Origin: Saliniramus sp050485405
Lineage (GTDB): Bacteria > Pseudomonadota > Alphaproteobacteria > Rhizobiales > Beijerinckiaceae
Reading direction: 5' to 3'
DNA: 64,000 bases
Assembly: GCA_050485405.1 (NCBI GenBank)
Contig: JBJHBI010000004.1
Span: forward strand, 1 to 64,000
Part shown: in pieces, positions 20,901 through 28,563 of the stretch
How positions within the stretch are numbered: the first letter of the stretch is position 1
Layout: each line of letters begins with the position of its first letter
The notes under the pieces: generated by a model
Database searches by the model: none
What the model was told of the DNA's origin: nothing
Seen by the model: only the letters and a program-made list of their open reading frames with translations
Position numbers and translations under genes: made by a program

Positions 20901-22356
20901 GACCGGCATTCTGGAAATCGAGGCGAAGCTGACGCCGGCTTCGTTCATTCTCGACAAGAAATGCGTCCTGACCGGCGGCTTCGCCTATTACATGTGGTTC
21001 AAGGACAACCCCGCCGGCGCCCCCGACGGCTACCATGCCGGCGATTTCGTCGTGACCCTCGGCGGCTACAACCCGGCCTTCAGCGTCCCATCCTATTATC
21101 CGCGCGTGCCGCGTCTGGGCTTCAACTGGAAGGTCGACGGCAACACCACCATCCGCGGCGGCATCTATTTCGCGATCACGCCATCGGCGCTCATGGCCGG
21201 CGGCGCCCTGGAGGCAGTGTGGCAGAGCGGCGATCTGAAGGCCTGGTTCACCGCCCATGCCGATTTTCTGCTCTCGTGGAAACCGTTCCACTACGAGGCC
21301 CGGATCGGACTGAGCATCGGCGCCTCATACAAGCTCGATCTGCTGTTCACCTCGGTGACGATCTCCGTCCATATCGGTGTCGAGCTCGATCTGTGGGGGC
21401 CGCCCTTCGGCGGTTCGATCCATGTCGATCTGACCGTGATCAGCTTCACCGTGGCGATCGGCAACCGCACGAAACCGAAAGCCAGACCGATCAGCTGGAG
21501 CGAGTTCAAGACCTCGTTCCTGCCGCAGGGCGACGCGCCTCATGCCGGCAGCCTCGCGCTGCGGTCGAGCGTGGAGACGCAATCCTACTGTCTCGCCTCG
21601 GTCGCGTCCGGTCTCGTCAAGGATCTGACCGATCACAAGGCGAGCCCCGCCGATCCCGACTGGATCGTCTCCGGCGAGACGCTGGAGATCGTCACCATGA
21701 CGGCGCTGCCGAGCAAGGCGGCAAGCCTGACCACGGCGGCGACGAAGACGGTCGCGCTGCCGGTGGGCGCATCGCAATTCGGCGTCGGGCCGGTCGGTAT
21801 CGCCGTGGAGGATTTCACCTCGACCCATGCGATCACGATCAACCGGATCGTCGACGGCACGCCCGACCCGAATTTCGATATCGCGGCGACGGCGACGGTG
21901 ACGCTGACCACCTCCAACCTGCCCTCCGCGACATGGGGCGGGAAGCTCGTCGTCAACCCGTCGATCAGCCAGATCAACAACAGCCCTGCCAACATCGCCG
22001 ATCTCGGCGTCGGCTACAGCATCAAGGCGCGCGCCCCGGTCCCCGACCATACGCCGCTGCCGATCGATATCGGGATACTCCAGCAGGACAATTCGGGCAC
22101 CGTCACCTTTTCCTGGCTCACCCCCGAGATCCCGAAGACCGACCCGTTCGACCAGAGCGAGGCGATGGCGACCTTCCAGCGCACGCTTCTGTCCAGCGCG
22201 CCGAAGCGCACGGACATACTCGATGTCCTCAACGGGCCGGGGCTCGATCTCGGGGTCTGGGACGAAGTGGATGTCGCGGTGCTCGCGGCGGATGCGGACA
22301 AGGTGCTCTCGAGCCCGCCCGTGCTGTCCTGTCTCGGGGAGGAGCGGCGCGCATGA
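17995..22356 (+). CDS. Giant beta-rich protein with DUF6603-like domain
   Basis: A 1453-aa protein without signal peptide, starting MAAITTYNALVAL at an ATG 17 bp after the previous gene. The first ~700 residues are successive beta-rich units alternating hydrophobic and polar residues. Residues ~705-1165, opening 'SINIQKRFGPLGIRKLGLSYE' and containing 'YPFFFLDGIAGGLGFNRDL' and 'ELDLWGPPFGGSIHVDL', resemble my recollection of DUF6603, a domain of unknown function in very large bacterial and fungal proteins. The last ~290 residues are a separate region. No enzyme motif is seen. The long alternating beta pattern could be a fibre, shell or lipid-binding groove; that is speculation. Confidence 0.7.
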   Translation: MAAITTYNALVALVRGLKPGDTLTLGPSDVAPAMLAHYVDLSLATTVTVERSEIGTGPDIVTVEGTASLFGLSDLATTLVFRPVDAKATGGPFSLAITTRPATDTQWTLLPGFVLCGPALSFAPAEEVELLAAGISCDIAIGTGDALNLPVAVTVPPYPGLDWVVSGTFTDQPLSADAFSALSGGLALSEYLPSPLDALAKFGMTELELSFDPANAKLSYVFMDIAYGGAWSALGIISVPAGGVTLKFMVDFLDDARSFVELEAKFEIAQVPVDIGAHFAPDNFNVWGRLREGESVAIADVFSHFDVALPAGFPDVQIDTLSLFADLSQGAYTFDLVALIDAGSSLKVQDLTVRIAVSTQPATAISGDFNGTIVIDEATSLFLGAAYDGKGGGLTLAGNAENIPIGKVVTYWGEAFGLSPDQIPQPIRTLVLETLSTSYDTRSGDFHFLCIGGFTVYDTPVEVSFSVDIVHPDSPRALRVASDAVQTAKGYSATFGGTVVFADNTFDIRFNTTDTRQSIFIADYKRSNGSVRLHDLVADVSPALGALVPTDIEITLDAVKFAYLEAVDQGKSEPTRHFLFGLELGASIGLTGIPLIGDKLPPDLSVAFDQLQFAYAKPGFDAKQASAVNALLPPGIVPVPGEGLAEGILVSSNLQLGDTTKPLSLQIPTGGSKVSALDDADMHDAEDTVDMRAVFADAPTPPASLSINIQKRFGPLGIRKLGLSYEKQRLFVTGDISLDAEVLGIGLLGLGIGSRVDSFDPAVALSGLTVTVAEGPVKVDGGLYGTIDPLAFNGALQLSVPSLALGALGGYAQRGPDPSFFMYVSVNRPLFGYPFFFLDGIAGGLGFNRDLLLPEIDGVAQFPLVAWATGQSPPGADPAGDIGSQVQEVIGALARDIPPRVGQYWIAAGIRFSSFKVLDSFALVTVSFGTDFKFALLGLTTASLPPKAGKGIQPIGYVEMALRASFSPATGILEIEAKLTPASFILDKKCVLTGGFAYYMWFKDNPAGAPDGYHAGDFVVTLGGYNPAFSVPSYYPRVPRLGFNWKVDGNTTIRGGIYFAITPSALMAGGALEAVWQSGDLKAWFTAHADFLLSWKPFHYEARIGLSIGASYKLDLLFTSVTISVHIGVELDLWGPPFGGSIHVDLTVISFTVAIGNRTKPKARPISWSEFKTSFLPQGDAPHAGSLALRSSVETQSYCLASVASGLVKDLTDHKASPADPDWIVSGETLEIVTMTALPSKAASLTTAATKTVALPVGASQFGVGPVGIAVEDFTSTHAITINRIVDGTPDPNFDIAATATVTLTTSNLPSATWGGKLVVNPSISQINNSPANIADLGVGYSIKARAPVPDHTPLPIDIGILQQDNSGTVTFSWLTPEIPKTDPFDQSEAMATFQRTLLSSAPKRTDILDVLNGPGLDLGVWDEVDVAVLAADADKVLSSPPVLSCLGEERRA

Positions 22357-22397
22357 CGACATCGACACAAGCGCAGCGTGACGGGAGACGCGGATGA
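22353..22397 (+). CDS. 14-codon linking ORF between two large genes
   Basis: ATG at 22353 overlaps the stop of the giant gene (ATGA) and its TGA at 22395-22397 overlaps the ATG of the next gene (22394). The peptide would be MTTSTQAQRDGRRG. The perfect joining at both ends suggests a coupling ORF that carries ribosomes across the gap, though a chance reading frame of 15 codons is quite possible. Confidence 0.3.
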   Translation: MTTSTQAQRDGRRG

Positions 22398-23911
22398 GCA
22401 GGAAACCACGCGCAGCCGAGGGTCCGGAACCGACATCGGGAACGATAACCTTCATCCAGAGCCACAGGCCGGCACTGGATGACGGCGTCTACGAGATCCT
22501 CGTCGCGCAGAACGTGCGCAACACGGATGCGAAGGCGCGGCCCGATGCACAGTTCGACGAGACCTACACCTTCAGGCGCCGTTTCCAGGTTTCGGGTGCG
22601 CGCTTCTCGCTCGACAGCAGCGCCGTCGACAGCGCCTTTCCGCCGAGCGGCAGCGAAGGCGAATATGCCACGGTGCTGCCGCATGTCGTGCTCAACCGGC
22701 AGAGCCTGCCCTGGCAGCGTTCGGTGGGGGATTCGGGAAATTCGACCTGGCTCGCCCTCCTCGTCTTCGACGAGAGCGATCCCCCGCCCGATCTGCGCGA
22801 GGTCATGGTCGGCGATCTGATGCGCGAGCCCTTCCCGCATGCCAAGGGCGAGAGCCCGACCCCGAGTTCGCTGCCCGCCGACGCGGTTTCCTATCCCGGC
22901 CTGACGCTGGAATACGGGGAGTTCCCCTGGGATCCGTGCCGGGTGATCGACGTGCCGGTCACGCTGTTCGATGCGGTCGCACCGGGGATCGTCGACATGC
23001 CCTGGCTCGCCCATAGCCGCACCGTGGCGCAGTCGCAGCCGCTGCGCGCAGCCGGCCTCGCCGAAGGACAGACCAGCATCGAGACCTCGGTCGTCGTCGG
23101 CAACCGGCTGCCCGATCCCGACAGCCGCGTGACGGTACACGTCGTGTCGCTCGACCAGATGGCCTCGCTGCTGCCGCAGGGCGATGCCTACGAGCCCGGG
23201 AACATCACGCTCCCCGACGGCACGCGGGCCCAGACGATCCGCCTTGTCAGCCTGTTCAGCTGGAGCTACCGCTCGGTCGACCCGCAGCAGACCTTCACCG
23301 GGCTCCTGATGAACCTCGATGCCGAGGACGGCCTGCGCGTCCTCGCCGTCGCGAACGGCAATGCGGGCACCTCCGACGCGGAACGCTACGTCGCCGATGC
23401 GCTCGCGCTCGGCTACACCCCCGCCAACCACCATACGCGCGACGGCAGCCGCACCGTGTCCTGGTATCGCGGCCCGTTCGTCCCCTTCGAGGTCTCCGAC
23501 GCGGTCACCGTACCGGTTCCCGGAGGCGAGGGTGACACGCCCCCGATCCGGACGGCGGACGAGGCCGTGCGCTACGATCCCGAGACCGGGATGATGGATG
23601 TCAGCTATGCCGCCGCCTGGGAGATCGGGCGCCTGCTCGCGCTCCAGGACAAGGGTTTCGCCGACAGCCTCGTGCGCCGGAAGGCGGATAACAGCCGCGC
23701 CGTCTTCGAGGCTTTCGAGCGACGGATACTCGACGAGGCCTTCGGCGAGACGCTGGGCCATGCGCACATCCGCGCGGCCCGCGACGATGGCAACGAACTG
23801 CATCACGCGACAGCCGATTTCATCCGCACTCGCCTGAAGCGCTTCCTCGCCCCGGGCCTCGTCCCGGGCGCCGGGGAAGGTGATGGCGGTGCGACCGACA
23901 GGGAGGAATGA
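22394..23911 (+). CDS. Unrecognised 505-aa protein of the large-protein block
   Basis: A soluble-looking acidic protein without signal peptide, membrane segments or a family I recognise. The N-terminal 'TITFIQSHRPALDDGVYEI' and 'VLNRQSLPWQRS' are followed by 'STWLALLVFDESDPPPD' and a helical C-terminal region with 'AAWEIGRLLALQDKGFADSLVRR' (about 400-425). The mixed beta-then-alpha pattern suggests two domains. A GGGAG ribosome site precedes the ATG. It ends 3 bp before the next gene, so it is in one operon with its neighbours. Function unknown. Confidence 0.72.
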   Translation: MSRKPRAAEGPEPTSGTITFIQSHRPALDDGVYEILVAQNVRNTDAKARPDAQFDETYTFRRRFQVSGARFSLDSSAVDSAFPPSGSEGEYATVLPHVVLNRQSLPWQRSVGDSGNSTWLALLVFDESDPPPDLREVMVGDLMREPFPHAKGESPTPSSLPADAVSYPGLTLEYGEFPWDPCRVIDVPVTLFDAVAPGIVDMPWLAHSRTVAQSQPLRAAGLAEGQTSIETSVVVGNRLPDPDSRVTVHVVSLDQMASLLPQGDAYEPGNITLPDGTRAQTIRLVSLFSWSYRSVDPQQTFTGLLMNLDAEDGLRVLAVANGNAGTSDAERYVADALALGYTPANHHTRDGSRTVSWYRGPFVPFEVSDAVTVPVPGGEGDTPPIRTADEAVRYDPETGMMDVSYAAAWEIGRLLALQDKGFADSLVRRKADNSRAVFEAFERRILDEAFGETLGHAHIRAARDDGNELHHATADFIRTRLKRFLAPGLVPGAGEGDGGATDREE

Positions 23912-23914
23912 GGC

Positions 23915-24781
23915 ATGCCCAGATTGAGCGCGCGGGCGGGCGGACGCCTGCGGATGGCCTCCTTTCTGGAGGATCGATCCGGCCTCGAAGCCGTCCTCGA
24001 CGACAATGATCCCACCGTGTCGCTGACGGCCTGGCTCGGTCGGCTGAAACGGCTGCACGGGGTTCCGTTCCGCTATCTCGTCGCGAACGAGCGCCTGCTT
24101 CCCAACGAGTCGATACGGTTCTTCAACGTCGATTTCAACTGGCTGTTCGCCCTCCTCGAAGGCGCCTGCAGCATCGGGCAATCGAGCGCGCTCGACGATA
24201 CGCTGCATGCGGTGGCGATGCCGAGGCTTCGCACCGCCGCCGCAGTCGCAGCCGCGCACGGCACGACGGCACCCGATAGCGCCTCGGGCTTCCTCTTGCG
24301 CAGCCAGGTCGTCGCGGGCTGGCCGAAGCTTGAGATCATCGCCTTCGACGCCGATGGTCGGGAGTTGTCGAACGTCCTGCGCATGGAGCGGCTGACGGAT
24401 TCGATCCTGCTCTACATCGTGGAAGGACGCCTCGACCGGGTCATCCTGCGCGAACCCGCGATCGGTCTGCATTTCGGCATCGATATCGCGGGAAGCAAGC
24501 CATTGCGCTACGTCACCGTCCCGGACACCGCCCCCGAGGGTACCCGCCCCGGCGACCAGATCGACGGCGCCGCCGTGAACCCGGCCTACCGGGACGAGCG
24601 CCATCGCACGATCCGGATCGCCCGGCTCGCAACCCAGCTCGCCGACGCGCTCCACGCGCGCGATGCGGACAATTTCCCCGACGGCACGAAACGCCCCTTC
24701 ACCTCCGCCGAGTTCGCCCTGCAACTCGTGGAGGGCACCCAGGAAGTGACGTTCGCGACGGCATCGAGAAAGGCGGAGTGA
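23915..24781 (+). CDS. Unrecognised 288-aa protein of the large-protein block
   Basis: No known domain. 'LTAWLGRLKRLHGVPFRYLVANERLLP' (about 30-57) is a well-defined amphipathic segment, and 'SIRFFNVDFNWLFALLEGACSIG' follows; the C-terminal third is beta-rich and charged. The phrase 'GVPFRYLVANERLLPNESIRFF' looks like a conserved core and would be useful for searches. Spacing of 3 bp before and 4 bp after shows tight co-transcription. No signal peptide. Confidence 0.7.
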   Translation: MPRLSARAGGRLRMASFLEDRSGLEAVLDDNDPTVSLTAWLGRLKRLHGVPFRYLVANERLLPNESIRFFNVDFNWLFALLEGACSIGQSSALDDTLHAVAMPRLRTAAAVAAAHGTTAPDSASGFLLRSQVVAGWPKLEIIAFDADGRELSNVLRMERLTDSILLYIVEGRLDRVILREPAIGLHFGIDIAGSKPLRYVTVPDTAPEGTRPGDQIDGAAVNPAYRDERHRTIRIARLATQLADALHARDADNFPDGTKRPFTSAEFALQLVEGTQEVTFATASRKAE

Positions 24782-24785
24782 GGCC

Positions 24786-27700
24786 ATGGTCGCCCTGTCC
24801 GATACGCTCGTCGTCCCCATCGATCTCGCCGCCTTGTGCGTCGGCGAGACGGATGTCAACGGCTCCGCGACGCAGCCCTACGGCACCAAGGACTTCTCGC
24901 GCCTGTCACCGGATTTCTCGCTGCTGCCCTATGCGGCGAACGGGATCGCACGCAATTCCGGTCCTTATCTGAGCAGCCAGGTGCTGCCCGCGCCGTTTCA
25001 GAAGGCATCGGATCCGCTCGATGTCGGCATTCACCTGCACTGGGCCTTGCCGGAGGCGCTGACGCACGGCATGCAGAACGAGGCGGGCGCGATCGCCTAT
25101 CAGGCCGCACCCAATCGCTGGCTCGTCATCCGCATCGCGACGAATGTCGCCGAGCCGCAAGAGCCCGCAACCGCGATGAAGGCCTGGGTGCTCGAAAGCG
25201 ACCGGCTGTGGGATGCCGACACGCCCTTGCAGCCGACGGACCCCGTGCAGAACGCGGCGAGCCTCGCCGTGCCGATCGCGCCGGATCCGAATGCGCAGCC
25301 CAACAAGTCCTGGATGACGCTCGGGCGGGTTTTCGCGCTCGAAGACTGGGCGGAGGATCCGTCGGCGCAGCGCGCGAACCTGACGGCGCTCGGCTACGGC
25401 GAAGCCACCTATGCGGCGACCTATCAGCTGTGCCCGAACGTCTTCGGCTTCTGGGACACGCTCGCGGATCTCGATCCCGCCGCCTATCCGCCGGCCGAAA
25501 CGCGCGTCTCCTATATCGTCATCGGCTGGCATGCGGATGCCGGGGACGACCCGCTCTCGCGCATCACCTATCCACCAAACGCGACGATTGCGGAGAAGAT
25601 CGCCGCGATCACCGCAGCCTATGACTGGACGCTCCCGCAGGAGGGCCTCGACGCGGTGCCCCGGCGGACCGTCTACACGTCCGCACTCACCGATATCCCG
25701 TGGGACCAGACGAACCATTACGTGAAGCCGCGCGACCCCGCGCCGGGAAGCATCGAGGTCGCCATCGGCAATACCACGCCGGAGGCGCTCTCGGCCCTGA
25801 TCGCGGCGCAGCCGGATTTCGAAGGGCTGGAAAACGTCGAACTGATCCTCAACGCCCTCCAGCTCGGGCTCCTGACGCGCATCACCTTGCCCGGCGGGCT
25901 GCGCGAGCTCGAGGACGCGCTGCACAAGAACGGCTTCTCATCGGTCAGCCACGGTACGATCTGGACCATCGAACCGGTGACGGGCTCCGATCCCGGTACC
26001 GCCGAGGGCGCGCCCGGCCTCGCGGAGCTGCCGCTCGAGATCGGCGATGCCCTGAATGCGCTCAACACCGCCCAGGCGCGGGCGGACCGGATCCGACGCG
26101 ATTGCGACGGACTGAGAAGCCGGATCTTCGCCGACTGGGTCCGTTACATGCAAATCCAGTACGCCCCGCCTCCGCCACCGCTCGAAGGCTATCCCGTCAC
26201 GGCGGACGAGGCGCGCGCGTTCATCACCGCCGAGATCACGAGTCTCGACACGATGCTCAGCGATCTGCGAAATGCCATGCAATCGGTGGAGGCGGCCCGC
26301 GACGCCCTCGCAGCCGAGCTCGACGACCGCTTCGAACTGACGACGACGGATGCGGCGCGGTTCCACGCCCCGACGGATCCCGTCCTGCTGTTCTCCGGCG
26401 ATGACGTTCGCCCGGCCTACCGTGCCGCTCCGGCAGAGGCCCGCGACGACAAAGGCGCCGTGATCTGCCGCGTCGCGAGCGCGATCCTGAGCGGGTTGAC
26501 CGCGACCAATGCCGGCGCGGAATTTCAGATCGACGCTGCGTCGCTGCCCTCCCTCACCCTTCCTCGAAGCCTGCCACCCGCCGATACCGTGACGGCGCTC
26601 GTCGGCGAAGCCTTCCTGGCCGATCCCGTGCAGGCGCCGGTCCTCGCGGCGGCGATAGCCCGGCTCGCCGGTGCGGGCAATCCGGCGCGCGCGGATTTCG
26701 AGGGGTTCGTCGATCAGATCAAGGCCGCGCAAGCCGCCCTGCGTGGCGGCGCCCCGGTGAGCGGCCTGCATTTCACGGGCACACCGCCGAGCCCGCTCGC
26801 CTTCGCGCCCTGGTCGCCGCCATGGCTGCCGATCATCCTGCAATGGGAGACCGAGCATTATCCCAACGCCCTGCCGCCCTACGAGGCCGATTTCCTCACG
26901 AAGAACTACGTCTTCGGCCCGGATGATCTCGACCTGCGCTTTGAGGGCAGCATCCCCGTCGACCGGAGCACGCGGCGAACCTATGAGGGCACGATCGTCC
27001 TCACCGACAACACGGAAATCAACATCCGCCAGCAGATCGAGGCCTATCTCACCAATTTCCCCGATTCCGACATCGACGGCGAATTGCGCGAGATTCTCGA
27101 AAACACCGACGTCGCCATGCAGGCCCAGGCACCTAGCGGGTTCAACCAGGCCTTCCTCATGCTGGCGCGCATCCTCCAGATGGGGGTTTCGGATCCGCTC
27201 GGGATCCTCGAGGGCGTGTTCTTCGCCAATTTCACCAATGTGACGGTGAAGGACGCCGTCGGATCCTTCAATACCGACAGCCCGCTGGGCAACAACACGT
27301 TCTCGCCGCTGCGCAATGGGGGGTTCCGTGTGACGCGGGTGCGTATCGTCGATACGTTCGGACAGCCGCTGGACATTCTCGACCCGGCTGTCGTGCGGGC
27401 GCAGAACCTCGTTCCGCATGCGGCGAGCGAGGAGCTCGTCGATCTGCCTCTGCGCATCACCCAGCCGACGCGGCTGACCTTCGACTGGCTCGCTGCCGAT
27501 GACGACGCGGTCGAGATGAACAGTCACCCGGCAACGACGCCGGTCTTCGGCTGGGTTTTGTTCAACCGCCTCGATCAGGCCCTGATGATCTACGACGAAA
27601 GCGGCACCGCGCTGGGCTCGTTCAACCTGCTCGGCCCCTTCTGGCAGGGTGCGCCGGGTAACCAGAACACCTTCGCGAAACCGATCGAGGAGGTCTTCGC

Positions 27701-28556
27701 CGATGCGAACCCGCATCTGCGCGCATTCGCCCTCGGTATCGCCTCGGCGACGGATCCGGTCGGCTATCTCGGCGAAATGCTGAAGGCGATCGATGCGAGC
27801 GTCGGGTTCATCGCACCGGGGCACGACCAGCCCTTCGACAGCCTCTCCGGCTTGATCGGGCGCCCCCTCGCCCTCACCCGCGCCTCCCTCGACCTGCAGC
27901 TCTTCGGTCTCCCGGCGATGGATCAGAGCCTTGCGAGTTTCGCTGGCGCGACGCGCGGAGCCGATCCGCTCGACCGGGAGGACGGCAATGCGACCGCCGT
28001 CGAGATCCCCGTCACCCTCGGCGCCTTCGACGATATCGAGGACGGGCTCGTCGGCTATTTCATCGATGACGGCAGCCTGTCGGCCTACCGGTCGTTCTAC
28101 ACGGAGGCGGCCGCATCCGGCGACAGTCACGGTGTCAGCCGACCGGCCGCCGATCAGATCACCCTCACCACGTCGCAGGCGCGCGCGCCGGTGATCGTAT
28201 CCATGCTGATCGACCCCAATGCCGCGATCCATGCGCGCACGGGCCTTTTGCCGCTAACCGAACTTTCGATCCCGGGCTCGTTGATCTCGAACGATCTCGC
28301 CCGCATCGCCGTGACCTTCCTCACCACGCCGGTCCTCCTCGCCGACGACGCGCAAGTGCCCGTCCCCGCCGAGAGCGGCTATGTGTGGAGTTTCGTCACA
28401 CAGGTCGCCGGAGCCGGCCAATGGAGCGTGACCCCGGTCGTCGGCGGTGACGGTACGTCGCTGCTGCCGCAGCGGATCCGGGAAGGATGGCTCAAACTCG
28501 AACCCGCGCCGGATACGCGCAGCGGCGCGAGCCCGCGTCGCCTGCGCCGAAAGTGA
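24786..28556 (+). CDS. Unrecognised 1256-aa protein of the large-protein block
   Basis: A very large protein without signal peptide. The N-terminus includes 'VGIHLHWALPEALTHGMQ', a segment I believe recurs in uncharacterised large bacterial proteins. Residues ~415-520 form a probable helical or coiled-coil region interrupted by the Pro-rich YAPPPPPLEGYP. Around 670-700 is 'FAPWSPPWLPIILQWETEHYP'. The C-terminal ~500 residues are beta-rich and contain 'SFNTDSPLGNNTFSPLRNGGF'. No catalytic motif is evident. It starts 4 bp after the preceding gene and ends 7 bp before the Kelch protein gene. The size and lack of export signal fit a structural or scaffold role, unproven. Confidence 0.72.
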   Translation: MVALSDTLVVPIDLAALCVGETDVNGSATQPYGTKDFSRLSPDFSLLPYAANGIARNSGPYLSSQVLPAPFQKASDPLDVGIHLHWALPEALTHGMQNEAGAIAYQAAPNRWLVIRIATNVAEPQEPATAMKAWVLESDRLWDADTPLQPTDPVQNAASLAVPIAPDPNAQPNKSWMTLGRVFALEDWAEDPSAQRANLTALGYGEATYAATYQLCPNVFGFWDTLADLDPAAYPPAETRVSYIVIGWHADAGDDPLSRITYPPNATIAEKIAAITAAYDWTLPQEGLDAVPRRTVYTSALTDIPWDQTNHYVKPRDPAPGSIEVAIGNTTPEALSALIAAQPDFEGLENVELILNALQLGLLTRITLPGGLRELEDALHKNGFSSVSHGTIWTIEPVTGSDPGTAEGAPGLAELPLEIGDALNALNTAQARADRIRRDCDGLRSRIFADWVRYMQIQYAPPPPPLEGYPVTADEARAFITAEITSLDTMLSDLRNAMQSVEAARDALAAELDDRFELTTTDAARFHAPTDPVLLFSGDDVRPAYRAAPAEARDDKGAVICRVASAILSGLTATNAGAEFQIDAASLPSLTLPRSLPPADTVTALVGEAFLADPVQAPVLAAAIARLAGAGNPARADFEGFVDQIKAAQAALRGGAPVSGLHFTGTPPSPLAFAPWSPPWLPIILQWETEHYPNALPPYEADFLTKNYVFGPDDLDLRFEGSIPVDRSTRRTYEGTIVLTDNTEINIRQQIEAYLTNFPDSDIDGELREILENTDVAMQAQAPSGFNQAFLMLARILQMGVSDPLGILEGVFFANFTNVTVKDAVGSFNTDSPLGNNTFSPLRNGGFRVTRVRIVDTFGQPLDILDPAVVRAQNLVPHAASEELVDLPLRITQPTRLTFDWLAADDDAVEMNSHPATTPVFGWVLFNRLDQALMIYDESGTALGSFNLLGPFWQGAPGNQNTFAKPIEEVFADANPHLRAFALGIASATDPVGYLGEMLKAIDASVGFIAPGHDQPFDSLSGLIGRPLALTRASLDLQLFGLPAMDQSLASFAGATRGADPLDREDGNATAVEIPVTLGAFDDIEDGLVGYFIDDGSLSAYRSFYTEAAASGDSHGVSRPAADQITLTTSQARAPVIVSMLIDPNAAIHARTGLLPLTELSIPGSLISNDLARIAVTFLTTPVLLADDAQVPVPAESGYVWSFVTQVAGAGQWSVTPVVGGDGTSLLPQRIREGWLKLEPAPDTRSGASPRRLRRK

Positions 28557-28563
28557 GAACCGC

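Noticed and set aside
22229..24859. 876-codon open frame on the minus strand opposite the large-protein block
   Set aside because: It is antisense to two tightly spaced plus-strand genes with better starts and protein character; long antisense frames are common at this G+C and its sequence is low-complexity His/Arg/Glu-rich.
25938..28232. 764-codon minus-strand frame opposite the 1256-aa gene
   Set aside because: Shadow of the sense gene; no ribosome site and Arg/Glu/His-biased composition.
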